A stretch of 64,000 nucleotides of DNA from Phycisphaerae bacterium RAS1 (GCA_007859745.1 SMLU01000003.1:1-64000); one strand, 5' to 3'. Shown: positions 43,980-53,843, numbered from the stretch's first letter. Translations and numbers: made by a program. The notes: generated by a model not told the origin, from the sequence alone.

Positions 43980-46133
43980 CTACCGCGGTCCGACGCGCTG
44001 ACTTCCCGGCGGCGTGGCACGGCTCTGGAGCTTCCGCCACAGCGCTTCCGCGTCCGCCTGCCGCCCGGCCGCCTGATACAAATAGAGCAGGCCGTACTTG
44101 GCCGGAATGTCGGCGTCGCCGGCCCGCTCGGCCGCCTCGATCGCCGCCGCGAGCTGTTGCTGGCGCGCGACCATCGCCGCCCACATCTGCGCGAAGTTCG
44201 GGTTGTAGGGTTCAATGCGGCGACATTGCTCCAGGTGCGCCAGCGCCTCCGCCGGCCGGTTTGTCTGCACCGCCGCATTCGCCGCGAGGAACTGTGCCGC
44301 CGCGAAATCAGGATTGAGCTCCAGCGCCTTCCGCGCGCTGGAATACGCCTCGCTCCAGCGCTCCGCGTCCGCCAGGATCGCGGCCCGCTGGTAATGCCCG
44401 GCGGGAAGCCGCGGCTGCTCATGAATCAGGTCATCCATCTCGCGCAGGGCATCGTCGATTCGTTCTGCGCTGACCAGCGCCAGAACGTAGGCCAGCCGCA
44501 AGGGTGCATTCTCGGATTTTCGCGTCGCGGCCCGGCCGAGAATGGCGATCGCCTCATCGTGGCGATTCAGCGCGGCCAGCGCCTGCTGCAAGTCGTGCGC
44601 CGCCCCGGGAAAGACGGGGTTATCCTGCAAAACGCGCGTCAGTTCTCGAATCTGGGTTTCCTGATCGCCGGCGTGCGCCGCGAGGCGCGACAACTCATAT
44701 CGCGACGGAGCGTAGGTCGGCTGGATCGACAGCGACTTGCGAAACTGCTCCGCCGCCGCGTCCAGATTCCCATCCAGCATGTGCGCCGCCCCGAGCATGC
44801 CCTCCATTCGCGCTACCGGCAGAAGCCCGATCCGGCTCGCGGTCCCCATGAGCTGCCGCCCCACTCGCAGGTCCGTCGTCGCCGCCGCGTCGAGCGTGCC
44901 GCCGCTCTGCTCGAAATGAGCGCGGGCGCGGCTGAGCAACGCAACCCCGCGCACGAAGCAGATTTGCACCACGGCCGAATGCGCGAGGAACAACACCCAA
45001 ACGCCGATCCCCGCCATCACCACCGCCCCGCCGCGCGTCCACGCGCCGTTGCGCCGGATCTGCACCCGGAACATGCGCTGGTTCCGGGCCGCGAGCGCCT
45101 GCGCCGCGGACACAACCACGAACGCGCTCATCGACGCGATCGCCAGCGACAGGAGGAAGGGAATCTGATCGTACAGGTTCCGCACAATGAGCAGCGTCGC
45201 CAGAAACACGACCGCGAGCAGCGCCTCCTGCCCCCACGTGAAATCGAAGTGCCGCGCGCGCTTCGGCACGTTCAGCGCGACCGCCGCCACGCTCGGCTTC
45301 CCAAAGCCGACATAGAGCGCGTCGTTCGGGCAGACGCTCACGCAATCCAGGCATTTCATGCAGCCCGGATCGACCACCATCCCGTGCGTCCGCACCTCCT
45401 CGTGCACGCGCACATTCGAGCTGCATGACGCCGTGCAGTGCCCGCACCCCTCGCACGCCTCCGTCACACGAATCTTGCCCGGCGCGAACTGGTCCGCGAA
45501 GCCGAAGAACCCGCCGTACGGACAGGCATACGTGCAGAAACCCTTGTTGCCCAGGAAGTACACGATCAACGGCCCGCACGCGACCACCGACAGGATCGAC
45601 ACCCACAGCCCCGGAAACGTCTCCCAGAAATCCTCGGTCGTGAAGTGATACACCAGGGGCGGCAAGCCCGCGCTTTGCAGCAGCCGATACACCACCGGCC
45701 AGACGAACATGTACAGCGCCGCCCCCAGCGGCACGAACACCAGCAGCCGCGAGCGAAACGGCTTCGGATGAATCCCGCACTTCTTCAGCACCCATGAGCA
45801 GATATCCTGCAGAAAAATCAGGTGGCAGCCCCACCCGCAGAAAAACCGCCCGAAGATAAACGTGCTCAGAATCGCGACGGCGAACAGAATGAACCCGGCG
45901 TTGAGCAGCCCGTCATCGAGCGTCTGCACCGACTCGCTCGGCTCCAGCGGCGTCACCGTCCGCCCCGTCGCCAGCCAGTGCCACACGTGCAGCGCCACGC
46001 CCACGTGCACCGCGACCAGCACGCCGAAACGCCAGCGCGTCATCCGGCTCGTCCGGACGGTCCCGCAGCTCGGCCCGTGCTCGCGGCGGGCCGATCGCGG
46101 GTGATGCAGCGGCAGGGAAATCACGCTGTCCAC
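43980..46133 (-). CDS. NapH/CcoG-like 4Fe-4S membrane protein with C-terminal TPR domain
   Basis: 717 residues, starting at GTG. The N-terminal half has about five membrane helices and ferredoxin cysteines: FFCGWGCHLIFLQD, CTYACPYGGFF, then two clusters CEGCGHCTASC and CMKCLDCVSVCPND, each fitting a [4Fe-4S] centre. NapH-like proteins pass electrons from quinol. The C-terminal half (from about residue 440) consists of TPR repeats such as NLDAAAEQFRKSLSIQPTYA. The fusion suggests an electron carrier docked to a periplasmic or cytoplasmic partner. TAGAAT lies 6 nt before the start codon. Confidence 0.87.
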   Translation of the reverse strand: MDSVISLPLHHPRSARREHGPSCGTVRTSRMTRWRFGVLVAVHVGVALHVWHWLATGRTVTPLEPSESVQTLDDGLLNAGFILFAVAILSTFIFGRFFCGWGCHLIFLQDICSWVLKKCGIHPKPFRSRLLVFVPLGAALYMFVWPVVYRLLQSAGLPPLVYHFTTEDFWETFPGLWVSILSVVACGPLIVYFLGNKGFCTYACPYGGFFGFADQFAPGKIRVTEACEGCGHCTASCSSNVRVHEEVRTHGMVVDPGCMKCLDCVSVCPNDALYVGFGKPSVAAVALNVPKRARHFDFTWGQEALLAVVFLATLLIVRNLYDQIPFLLSLAIASMSAFVVVSAAQALAARNQRMFRVQIRRNGAWTRGGAVVMAGIGVWVLFLAHSAVVQICFVRGVALLSRARAHFEQSGGTLDAAATTDLRVGRQLMGTASRIGLLPVARMEGMLGAAHMLDGNLDAAAEQFRKSLSIQPTYAPSRYELSRLAAHAGDQETQIRELTRVLQDNPVFPGAAHDLQQALAALNRHDEAIAILGRAATRKSENAPLRLAYVLALVSAERIDDALREMDDLIHEQPRLPAGHYQRAAILADAERWSEAYSSARKALELNPDFAAAQFLAANAAVQTNRPAEALAHLEQCRRIEPYNPNFAQMWAAMVARQQQLAAAIEAAERAGDADIPAKYGLLYLYQAAGRQADAEALWRKLQSRATPPGSQRVGPR

Positions 46134-46139
46134 GGCGGA

Positions 46140-46145
46140 ATTCTA
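46140..46145 (-). promoter_or_regulatory. Putative -10 box before the NapH/TPR gene
   Basis: TAGAAT on the minus strand, 6 nt before the GTG start at 46133. It fits the leaderless pattern. No Shine-Dalgarno is visible. Confidence 0.4.
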
Positions 46146-46226
46146 GCGAGTGAAATCGGATTGGGGAGTGCGGGCGTCCCGCCGCTGCACGCCGGCCGAC
46201 CGCCGACACGCGCGCCGTCCCCCGAA

Positions 46227-46343
46227 CGGCGCACATGCTTCCGCCGACCCGGACGGCGCACATACTTCCGCCGGCCCGGAGGGCGCACGTGGCTCCACCC
46301 GCCCGGAGGACACATGCTTCCACCCGCCCGGAGGGCGCACGTG
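46227..46343. repeat. Tandem repeat of about 27 bp, four to five copies
   Basis: The unit is built on CGGCGCACATGCTTCCGCCG with CCCGGA between. Copies begin near 46227, 46254, 46281, 46308 and 46333, diverging by several bases. It lies in the 320-bp gap between the NapH-like and Uma2 genes, which contains no gene. Confidence 0.8.
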
Positions 46344-46454
46344 CATTGCCAGGGACTTCAGTCCCTGGCGCCGCCCAGTCCGTGCTTCCCGCCCAGAGGG
46401 CGGACGAAACCACGCCGATTCAGCCTTGTGTTATCATTGTCTTGAGGACTTGCC

Positions 46455-47060
46455 GTGCACAACCAGCTTGCGCCGATCCCCGACTCGCCGCCCGTGCCGC
46501 TCTACGACGGCCTGCGCGCCACCGCCGATGAATATCTGGCGCTGGCAGACGACGACTTCCGTTATGAGCTGATTGACGGGGTGATCCTGATGTCGCCAAG
46601 TCCGCTGCCGTTGCACCAGCGCGTCGCGTTTGAAATTGCCTACCAGCTTGAGGCGTTCCTGCGGCAGCGCCCGATCGGAATGGTCGTCCCCGAGGTGGAC
46701 GTGAAGCTCTCCGACAAGCTCGTCTACCGACCCGAACTCGTTTTCGTGCGTCAGGACAATCTGAAGCGGATCGCCCCGAGAATAACGTTCACGCCCGACG
46801 TCGTCGTCGAGGTGATCTCCCCTGCCTCCCGGGGCCGCGACACGCGCACCAAGTTCGACGACTATCAGCGCGTCGGCGTCGCCGAGTATTGGCTGATCGA
46901 CCCGCAGAACGAAGCGACGACGTTCTACCGGCTCGAAGGAGACCGATACGTTGACGCGTCGCCGCCGGCCGGGCAGGAAGCCTTCGAAAGCCGCGCGGTT
47001 GAGGGCTTCTCGCTGGACCTCGTAGCTCTTCGTCGGGCGTTTCACGCATTCGGTTCGTAA
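46455..47060 (+). CDS. Uma2-family (DUF820) putative endonuclease, copy 2
   Basis: 201 residues from a GTG start with GAGGA 10 nt upstream. It shows the same PD-(D/E)XK-like core as copy 1: YELIDGVILM, EVDVKLSDKLVYRPELVFV, PDVVVEVISPASRGRDTRTK and GVAEYWLIDPQ. It is about 22 kb from copy 1 and clearly diverged from it, so this is not a recent duplication. Function is unknown. Confidence 0.88.
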   Translation: MHNQLAPIPDSPPVPLYDGLRATADEYLALADDDFRYELIDGVILMSPSPLPLHQRVAFEIAYQLEAFLRQRPIGMVVPEVDVKLSDKLVYRPELVFVRQDNLKRIAPRITFTPDVVVEVISPASRGRDTRTKFDDYQRVGVAEYWLIDPQNEATTFYRLEGDRYVDASPPAGQEAFESRAVEGFSLDLVALRRAFHAFGS

Positions 47061-47103
47061 GTAGTTTGCGGTGGGCGCCCGGGAGGCTGCGCGCCGCCTG
47101 TCA

Positions 47104-47161
47104 GAACGCGAAGCGCAAGCGAGCGCGGACCGACGCAGGCGCTCGCTTGCGCTTCGCGTTC
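47104..47161. repeat. Inverted repeat, GCAAGCGAGCGC type
   Basis: GAACGCGAAGCGCAAGCGAG and its inverse (CTCGCTTGCGCTTCGCGTTC) form a long hairpin between convergent genes. It is related to the element at 34301. Confidence 0.9.
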
Positions 47162-47188
47162 GGACGCGCGGCGCGGACGCCGGAAAGC

Positions 47189-48295
47189 TCACGGCACGGC
47201 CGGACTATCGGCGAGAACAACCAACGGCCCGTGTCCCAGCGTCAACAGTCCGAGGACCTTTCTATTGGGGTCGAGAACGACGATCTGGTCGTTTAGCTCG
47301 TACACGACCAAGTCCCCCGGCAGAACGGTCGGACAGCGGGCCGCCATCTGGCTGAACGGCGTTTCCCACGCAACGCAGAGCTCCTCCACGCCGGCCGCGC
47401 CGTAAACCGCCAAGCCTTCGATCGAGGATAATCCCGCGTGCACGAGGCGAACACGCTGGCTTTGCGGTCGAAGGTCTGTGGCCGTGCCGAAACTGCCCCA
47501 ATAGTCGTTCTCGACCGCACCGCTGGCGAATTCCGCGGGCGCCGCGAACCGCGCTGGGCCGCCTATGCCCGGTCTCCCGCTGGACTCGTCACGCAACGCA
47601 CGCGTCGGCCCGCGCCGGCCCTCATTGACGAATAACCGCCATCCAGGCCCGCCATCGATCCTTCGAGCGAAGAGTCGCGAGTTGATTGACGTGATATCGT
47701 CTTGCCTTACCGTCTCGACTTGCCCGCCTTGAATCGGAATTCGCTTCACGTCGCCGCTGACTCGATCGATGAAGTAGACCTGCGCGTGAAGCTCGCTGGG
47801 CACAAACTCCCCGCACGGACGAACCCGAACAGCCGTCGCCAACGAGATTCCACTCACTGTCAGGTACGCCGGAATGAGAAGCGCGTACGAACTCGCCTGC
47901 GCCGCAAGACAGCCAGCGACGACGCGCCCGAGCGTCCGCCGGCCCGCTCCCAGCGCGGCGGCAACGAACGGCCATTCCAGGATGTTCGTTAGGAAGAAAG
48001 ATCCAATCACACATGCGATCAAGATCGAACGAATGTGCGTCACCAGCGGAAACGGGGTCGTCTCGTCCGACAAGCGATCATCGATCCAGGAAAACCCGAG
48101 CGCACCGCCAACCGCGGAAAAGTAGTTGCCGATGATCATCCAGAAGATCGCCCGAGTCGCCAGTACCCGAAACAAACGCCCGATGATCAGCCCCTCGATC
48201 GCGCCGATCAGAAGATTGCCGAAAGTCAGGTGAAGCAGTCCCGCCCACATGAGCGGCGTGCCGACGTTCGCGATCATCAGCGGCAAATTCGACAT
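47189..48295 (-). CDS. Hypothetical membrane protein
   Basis: 368 residues. The first 170 residues hold about four hydrophobic segments (LMIANVGTPLMWAGLLHLTF, LLIGAIEGLIIGRLF, IFWMIIGNYFSAVGGALGF, ILIACVIGSFFLTNIL). The C-terminal half is soluble and beta-rich (VYFIDRVSGDVKRIPIQGG; DLVVYELNDQIVVLDP), possibly a propeller-like domain. No family is recognised. The radical SAM gene ends 26 bp upstream on the same strand (48322 versus start 48295), so co-transcription is possible. Confidence 0.7.
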   Translation of the reverse strand: MSNLPLMIANVGTPLMWAGLLHLTFGNLLIGAIEGLIIGRLFRVLATRAIFWMIIGNYFSAVGGALGFSWIDDRLSDETTPFPLVTHIRSILIACVIGSFFLTNILEWPFVAAALGAGRRTLGRVVAGCLAAQASSYALLIPAYLTVSGISLATAVRVRPCGEFVPSELHAQVYFIDRVSGDVKRIPIQGGQVETVRQDDITSINSRLFARRIDGGPGWRLFVNEGRRGPTRALRDESSGRPGIGGPARFAAPAEFASGAVENDYWGSFGTATDLRPQSQRVRLVHAGLSSIEGLAVYGAAGVEELCVAWETPFSQMAARCPTVLPGDLVVYELNDQIVVLDPNRKVLGLLTLGHGPLVVLADSPAVP

Positions 48296-48321
48296 GGCTC
48301 ACGTCGTCGGAGCGAAGATTC

Positions 48322-50328
48322 CTACGATGCTCCTCTACTCATTGGACGCGCGGTGCCACGCGCGCCTTGCCCGCCGCGCGCCTTCCCCGTCTGACCCAGC
48401 GCCACAAACATGTCCTCGTAGCTCTCTTCCAGATACCCCCGTCGCATATGCAACCCGATGTGATCCCACGGCAGAAGCTCATCGAAGCGCCGCTCACGAT
48501 GCGCATAAAACGCCGGATCGACGCCGGCCGCCTCGAACGCCTGCTGCCAGATCAGGAAATTGAAGCACTCATCCCAGCCATCCAGCCGTGCCCCGCGCCG
48601 CCATGCCTCCAGAATCACCGCGCCCAGCCGCCGGTCGCCACGCGCGAAGACGCCCTCCAAGATCGAGCGTTGCGGATGATGCGTCGTGATCTTCACATTC
48701 GACCGCTTCCCGCCCCACCGACCGCCTGAATTCTGCGGGTCAAAGTAGGCCGATTCGCCGCCATCCTCCATCATCTCCCGCGCCGACGCATATCCACCCA
48801 TCCCCCCATCCACCACCACCGGCCCGCGCGACCCCTTCCCCGCCAGTCGCCGCAGCTTCTCTCGCACTTCCAGAAAATACTCCAGCCGCGGCTGCGCCAT
48901 CCACTGCAATGGCGTAAACGGCTTGGGTACCAGCCACCCCACGCTCGCGTTCACGTCCGCCGCCGGCTTGTGCAGCCGGCAGCGCTCGCGACTCACCGCG
49001 TTGGCAATTTCCCAGATGCCGAAAATGTCCTCGTCGCGCTCGCCGGGAAACCCGCTCATGAAATACAGCTTCACCCGGTTCCACCCGGCCTTGTACACCT
49101 CGCGCACACCGTCCAGCAGCGCCCCGTCGGTCACTTTCTTGCGAATCGCCGCCCGCATGTCGTCTCGGGCCGCCTCGACCGCCATCGTGATCGACCCCTT
49201 GCGGACCGAGTTGCCCATCCACGGAATGTGCCGCAGCATCCGATCGATCCGCAGCGACGGAAAGCTCATGTTCACCTGCCGCGGGCCGAAGCGCTCGTTG
49301 AACCGTGCCGCCAGCTCCGGCAAGAGCGGATAATCCGCCGTGCTCAGCGACAAGAGGCCGATCTCATCATGCCCCGTCGCCCAGTACGCCTCTTCCGCGA
49401 TTTCCAGCACCTGCTCCACCGTGCGGTAATACAGCGGCCGCTTCGTATACCCCGCATGACAAAACCGGCACACCTGCGGACAGCCGCGCATGATTTCGAT
49501 CGAAACCCGGTCATGCACCACCGGCGTCCACGGCAGAATCGGCCGCTTCGGAAACGGCGCCGTCTCAAAATCCGGCGTCTTGCAGCGGTCGATCCGCGTT
49601 GGCAGCCCCTCGTGTCGCGGCGTCAGCGCCCGAAGCGTGCCGTCCGCGTGATAGCTCGGCTCATACAGATTCGGCGCGTAGATCCACGGAAACCGCCGCG
49701 CCAGCAGCAGAATCATCTCCCGCCGCCGCACGCCGCCGCGCTTGAATTCGGCGTACGCGTCGAGAATTGCCGCCAGCGCATGCTCGCCGTCGCCGATCAC
49801 GACCAGATCGAGAAAATCGGCCATCGGCTCGGGGTTGTCCGCCTGCGGCCCGCCGCAGATCACCAGCGGATGCGAGTCGTCTCGCTCCGAGGCCCGCAGC
49901 GGCACGCCCGCCAGGTCCAGCAGGTTCAGCACGGTCGTGAAGCACATCTCGTATTGCAGCGAGATCGCCAGGATGTCCGCGTCCGCGACCGGCTGCCGCG
50001 TGTCCCACGTAAACAGCGGAATCTTCCGCCCGCGCATCACCTTCTCGGCGTCGATCCACGGGCTGTACACCCGCTCCGCACAAACCCCCGGCGTGTGATT
50101 GCACAGCCAGTAAAGAATCTGGCACCCCAGGTGCGACATGCCGATCTTGTACGTATCCGGAAACGCGACCGCGACGCGAACTTCCGCCTGCTGCCAGTCC
50201 CCCGGCCGCACAAGCTGATTCACCTCGCCGCCGATGTACTGCGCCGGATGCTCGACGCGCGGCAGAAGCTCGTTACTGACGCGCTGATGGAGATTCAAAT
50301 CGCTCATCGCCCTCTGCCCGTCACCCAT
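48322..50328 (-). CDS. Radical SAM protein of the TIGR03960 type (B12-binding-like N-terminus)
   Basis: About 668 residues. An N-terminal cobalamin-binding-like Rossmann domain (VAVAFPDTYKIGMSHLG) precedes the radical SAM domain with the cluster motif CPQVCRFCHAGYTKRP (C-x3-C-x2-C). MSGFPGERDEDI follows further on. TIGR03960 proteins often occur with a TIGR03936/DUF2344 partner and are suspected to modify tRNA or a cofactor; that partner is not next to it here. The start at 50328 has GGGAG 6 nt upstream; the ATG seven codons later is possible. The first 70 codons of the longer frame are repeat-derived and rejected. Confidence 0.88.
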   Translation of the reverse strand: MGDGQRAMSDLNLHQRVSNELLPRVEHPAQYIGGEVNQLVRPGDWQQAEVRVAVAFPDTYKIGMSHLGCQILYWLCNHTPGVCAERVYSPWIDAEKVMRGRKIPLFTWDTRQPVADADILAISLQYEMCFTTVLNLLDLAGVPLRASERDDSHPLVICGGPQADNPEPMADFLDLVVIGDGEHALAAILDAYAEFKRGGVRRREMILLLARRFPWIYAPNLYEPSYHADGTLRALTPRHEGLPTRIDRCKTPDFETAPFPKRPILPWTPVVHDRVSIEIMRGCPQVCRFCHAGYTKRPLYYRTVEQVLEIAEEAYWATGHDEIGLLSLSTADYPLLPELAARFNERFGPRQVNMSFPSLRIDRMLRHIPWMGNSVRKGSITMAVEAARDDMRAAIRKKVTDGALLDGVREVYKAGWNRVKLYFMSGFPGERDEDIFGIWEIANAVSRERCRLHKPAADVNASVGWLVPKPFTPLQWMAQPRLEYFLEVREKLRRLAGKGSRGPVVVDGGMGGYASAREMMEDGGESAYFDPQNSGGRWGGKRSNVKITTHHPQRSILEGVFARGDRRLGAVILEAWRRGARLDGWDECFNFLIWQQAFEAAGVDPAFYAHRERRFDELLPWDHIGLHMRRGYLEESYEDMFVALGQTGKARGGQGARGTARPMSRGAS

Positions 50329-50344
50329 GCTGTCTCCCGCCAAG

Positions 50345-50398
50345 TGTAGCCCGGCCGCCCCCGGCCGGAAACGTAGCCCGGCCGCCCCCGGCCGGGTT
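50345..50398. repeat. Tandem GTAGCCCGGCCGCCCCCGGCCGG hairpins
   Basis: Two direct copies of GTAGCCCGGCCGCCCCCGGC lie upstream of the radical SAM gene. A single copy is at 37019-37041. Two inverted copies sit in frame inside the oxidoreductase gene near 37530-37575. Confidence 0.9.
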
Positions 50399-50651
50399 TC
50401 ACATTTGATCGCATGTGGCACGGGAGTTTGTGTGGCACCGGTTTCCAATCGGTGTCTGTCTACACGCGTCTTCGACCCGTGCAACGCCTCGCCGGCCGCG
50501 CGGCGGCCCACCGCGATCCGGCAAGCCGCACCCCGCAATTGACACGCCCAACCCGCGGCGTTAGGACCAGATTCGCCAAGTCGCTCTCCGGACGCTTTTG
50601 TGCGTCCGCGGTGCGGCTTGCCGTTCCCTTCTACTTTTCGGAGGAAGAGAG

Positions 50652-51287
50652 ATGCTTCGCAGAATTCTGTGCCTTCCGGTCGTTTTCGCGCTCAGCGTTG
50701 CCGCCCAGGCGGCATTGTTCTCCGGGCCGTCGTCGTTTTCGGTCACGCCGACGACGCAGCTCGGCCCGCTCACCAACAACCTGATCCTCACCGACAACGC
50801 CAATGGCTTCGTCGTTTCGGGGCAGGTGCTGATTACGATTCCGGGGTCGCCCGTCGCGGGAACGCTCGTGAGCTGGGTGGTCGACCGCCCGCTCGACGCG
50901 ACGTTTGGAACCGGGTCGCTCCAGACCACCACGATTCTCGACGGCTTCTCGCAGCCGCCGCCGGGGCTGGCCGGCAACACCAGCGGCATCTGCGAGTCTT
51001 CCTTCACCAACTTCCCGGTAACGTCGCTCTCGCAGATTCCCGTGACGCTGCCCGCGGGGACGGCGACCTGGCCTAACATCACGGTCAACAGCTCGACGTT
51101 TTCCTACACGTCGGGCGGCGTCAACTTTCTGCGCCAGCGCTTCGATGTTGACGGCGTCTACCTCGGCGGCCCCGGCGGAATCTGGGTCGTCGACGTCCCC
51201 GTGACCACGATCGCAACCGTCATCCCCGAGCCCGCGACAGCGTCGCTGCTGGGCCTGGGCCTGGCGCTGGCCCGTCGGCGACGCTAG
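50652..51287 (+). CDS. PEP-CTERM secreted protein
   Basis: 211 residues. A signal peptide (LRRILCLPVVFALSVAAQAA) is followed by a Ser/Thr-rich beta-type domain. The end is the PEP-CTERM sorting signal: VIPEPATASLLGLGLALARR, that is a PEP motif, a hydrophobic helix and arginines. Exosortase should cut it and attach the product to the surface or to the exopolysaccharide. Strong Shine-Dalgarno GGAGG is 7 nt before the ATG. The mature domain is not recognised. Confidence 0.88.
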   Translation: MLRRILCLPVVFALSVAAQAALFSGPSSFSVTPTTQLGPLTNNLILTDNANGFVVSGQVLITIPGSPVAGTLVSWVVDRPLDATFGTGSLQTTTILDGFSQPPPGLAGNTSGICESSFTNFPVTSLSQIPVTLPAGTATWPNITVNSSTFSYTSGGVNFLRQRFDVDGVYLGGPGGIWVVDVPVTTIATVIPEPATASLLGLGLALARRRR

Positions 51288-51339
51288 AAACGACCGCCAC
51301 CCGAGCGCCTCAATCGCTCATCGCGGCCGTCGCGAAAGC

Positions 51340-51420
51340 GCGCCGGGCCGACACACTGGGGTATGGGCTTCCAGCCCGTCGCGCTGTCTTTCGGGCTTCC
51401 AGCCCGCTGAGCCGTGAACG
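51340..51420. repeat. GGGCTTCCAGCCCG hairpin repeats
   Basis: GGGCTTCCAGCCCG occurs twice, at about 51364 and 51390, each with dyad symmetry. It lies between the PEP-CTERM and kinase genes, which converge. No other feature is seen there. Confidence 0.75.
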
Positions 51421-51557
51421 GAAAACTGTTCATCCCGCCGCCCGCATAACTGAATACGATGAGCGCCCTGCGGCCGACGATGCGCGAACCCCGCGAGAGG
51501 CGCCGTCGGCCACAGAGGGCCGACGCTACATCCCAGGAGCGCTGCGAGAGCCTCGCG

Positions 51558-53843
51558 CTACTTCTTGCCTTCCTGGTTCTGACTTCCGGCGGCATCGTCC
51601 TGTTTGCCGACCCGATCCATCAGCGCCCGCGTGCGCGTCGCCTCGGCGCTCTGCGTTCCCAGCCGTTTCTCGATGATCGCCAATGCCTCCGTCAGCAGCT
51701 CGGCCGCCTCGTTGAAGCGCCGCTGCGTGCGAAGCAGGTCGGCCAGGTTCCGCTGCCCGCGCGCGACAAACTCATGGTCCGGTCCGTACGCCTGGCGCAG
51801 AATCTCCAGCGCACGCCGAAAACAGCGTTCCGCCTCGCTCGCCTTTCCGGCGTCGGCCAGCACCAGGGCGTAGTTGTTGAGCGCCTTGGCCACGTCGGGG
51901 TGGTTCGCATCAAGCCAGGCAGTCCGCAGCGCCAGCACGGCCTCATATTCGTGTTCGGCCTCAGTCGTCAGCCGCGCCGCCGCGGCGCCGTCGACGGGCC
52001 CCAGCCGGGCGGCCTCCGCCCGCAGCAGGCCCGCCAGGTTGTTCCGCGTCTGCGCCAGCGCGTTGGCGGCGCGCGCCTTCTCGCTCCGCGACACGCCGGC
52101 GCCGTGCAGCGCGGCGTCGAAGATGCGCGTGCGGATACTGAGCGCCTCGCGATACTCCGCGCTGGCTTCCCCGGTTCGCGCGAGCTGCTTGTGAAGCAGC
52201 CCCAGGTTGTTGAGCGTCGCCGCAAGCTCCTCCGACCCCGGCAGGCGCCGCCGGCGAATCGCCAGCGCCTGCTTCAGAGCGGCCTCCGCCTCGTCGTATC
52301 CGCTGCGGCGCAGCAGCAGCAGCTCGCCCAGGTCATTCAGGCTCTGGGCCACGTCCACATGATCTTCGCCCAGACGCTCTCGCCGCGTCTGGAGCGCAAA
52401 ACGCAGGTGCCGCTCGGCGGCGTCGTAGTCGCTGAAACTCAGGAAGGTATTGCCGAGCGTGTTTCGCACGGCGGCCGATTCGAGCGGCTGATCATCCAGC
52501 TCCATGACGATTCGCCGGTCGGCGGCGCGCAGTGCGTCATACACGGTGACCGACCGATCGCCTTGCCGGGCCGGATCGGGCGCGACCAGCACGCTCTGCA
52601 GCACATCGCTGATCCAGCGGAACTTGGTCGCCTCGGACCGGGCGCGCGACAGCAGGTCCTGAGTCACCACGAGCGCGCCGACCAGCACGGCGAAGAGCGC
52701 CGTCAGCAGCAGCGTTCCGGCGCGATGCCGCCGGATGAACTTCGCCAGCCGGTAGGCGGCGCTGGCGGGCCGGGCGGTGATGGGATAGCCGTTCAGGAAG
52801 CGCACCAGGTCGTCCTGAAGCCCCGCGACCGTCTGGTACCGCCGCCCGGCCTCCTTTTCCACCGCCTTCATCGCGATGACCGAGACATCCCGCGGCACAG
52901 CGCCGTTCAGCGAGCGCGGGTTTCGCGGAGGCTGCTCACAGATGCGCTGCACGGCTTCGTGCAAGGCGGTCTGCGCCACGCGCACCGGCAATTCGCCCGT
53001 CACCAGCTCATACAGAATGACGCCCAGCGCGTAGACGTCGGTCCGCACGTCGATCGCCTCCACCTGGCCGCGGGCCTGCTCCGGACTCATGTACGGCAGC
53101 GTCCCCAGCAGCCGGCCGGTCTCAGTGGCGACGGTGACGGCCGCCACGTCGCTGTCGCTGATTCGCGCCAGGCCGAAATCGAGCACTTTCGGCCGCCCGT
53201 CGTCGCTCACCAGGATGTTCCCCGGCTTCAGATCGCGGTGAATCACGCCGCGCTGATGGGCGTAGTTGATCGCCTCGCAGATTTGCACGAACAGCCGCAC
53301 GCGTTCCATCAGCGACGATGGCGCGGCGCCAGCCCCGCTGCTGCGCCGCCCGGCCGCGTAGTCGCCCAGCGACACGCCCTGCACCAGCTCCATCGCGAAG
53401 TACTGCTGCCCGTCGGCCGACCCGGCCTCGTAGATGGCGGCGATCGAGGGATGCGACAGGCGCGCCAGCGTCTGCGCCTCGCGGCGGAAGAGCCGCAGGC
53501 GGTATTCGTCCGCGTCGGCGAATCCGCGAATGACCTTCAGCGCAACCGATCGCTGCGGCGTCTGCTGCTCAGCTTCGTAAACGACGCCCATTCCGCCCTG
53601 GCCGATCCGCCGGATGATCCGGTAGCTGCCGATCGACTTGGGCAGCGCCGCCGCACGACCGGCCTGGCCCACCGCGCCGGCCGCGAGGCGAATCCCGGCC
53701 AGCAATCCGCGCATCTCATCCGCCCTGGCCTGGCAACGGTCGCAGGTCGCGACGTGCGACGCGATATCGCGCTCGGCGGTCGCGTCGTCCTCTTCCCCAT
53801 GCACCCATACCCACAGCCGTTCGCTGGGCATGTCGCAGCTCAT
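51558..53843 (-). CDS. Ser/Thr protein kinase with anti-sigma-type zinc finger and TPR domain
   Basis: 761 residues. The first 45 contain HVATCDRC, a His-x3-Cys-x2-Cys motif like that of anti-sigma factors. The Pkn-type kinase domain follows (about 74-340): RRIGQGGMGVVYEAE, catalytic HRDLKPGNIL and DFGLARI. A transmembrane helix (LLLTALFAVLVGALVV) precedes a C-terminal TPR array (repeats such as YDEAEAALKQALAIRRRRL). The gene overlaps the upstream ECF sigma gene by 4 bp. In planctomycetes such kinases are thought to control their sigma factor by phosphorylation. A signal through the TPR region is inferred. Confidence 0.93.
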   Translation of the reverse strand: MSCDMPSERLWVWVHGEEDDATAERDIASHVATCDRCQARADEMRGLLAGIRLAAGAVGQAGRAAALPKSIGSYRIIRRIGQGGMGVVYEAEQQTPQRSVALKVIRGFADADEYRLRLFRREAQTLARLSHPSIAAIYEAGSADGQQYFAMELVQGVSLGDYAAGRRSSGAGAAPSSLMERVRLFVQICEAINYAHQRGVIHRDLKPGNILVSDDGRPKVLDFGLARISDSDVAAVTVATETGRLLGTLPYMSPEQARGQVEAIDVRTDVYALGVILYELVTGELPVRVAQTALHEAVQRICEQPPRNPRSLNGAVPRDVSVIAMKAVEKEAGRRYQTVAGLQDDLVRFLNGYPITARPASAAYRLAKFIRRHRAGTLLLTALFAVLVGALVVTQDLLSRARSEATKFRWISDVLQSVLVAPDPARQGDRSVTVYDALRAADRRIVMELDDQPLESAAVRNTLGNTFLSFSDYDAAERHLRFALQTRRERLGEDHVDVAQSLNDLGELLLLRRSGYDEAEAALKQALAIRRRRLPGSEELAATLNNLGLLHKQLARTGEASAEYREALSIRTRIFDAALHGAGVSRSEKARAANALAQTRNNLAGLLRAEAARLGPVDGAAAARLTTEAEHEYEAVLALRTAWLDANHPDVAKALNNYALVLADAGKASEAERCFRRALEILRQAYGPDHEFVARGQRNLADLLRTQRRFNEAAELLTEALAIIEKRLGTQSAEATRTRALMDRVGKQDDAAGSQNQEGKK

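Noticed and set aside
43358-44422. 354-codon minus-strand frame overlapping the NapH-like gene end
   Set aside because: It is a different frame of the TPR region and repeats, Arg/Ser-rich, and without domains.
50329-50538. Start of the radical SAM gene 70 codons further upstream
   Set aside because: Those codons are translated GTAGCCCGG hairpin repeats (PGAAGL motifs), and a good ribosome site lies at 50328.
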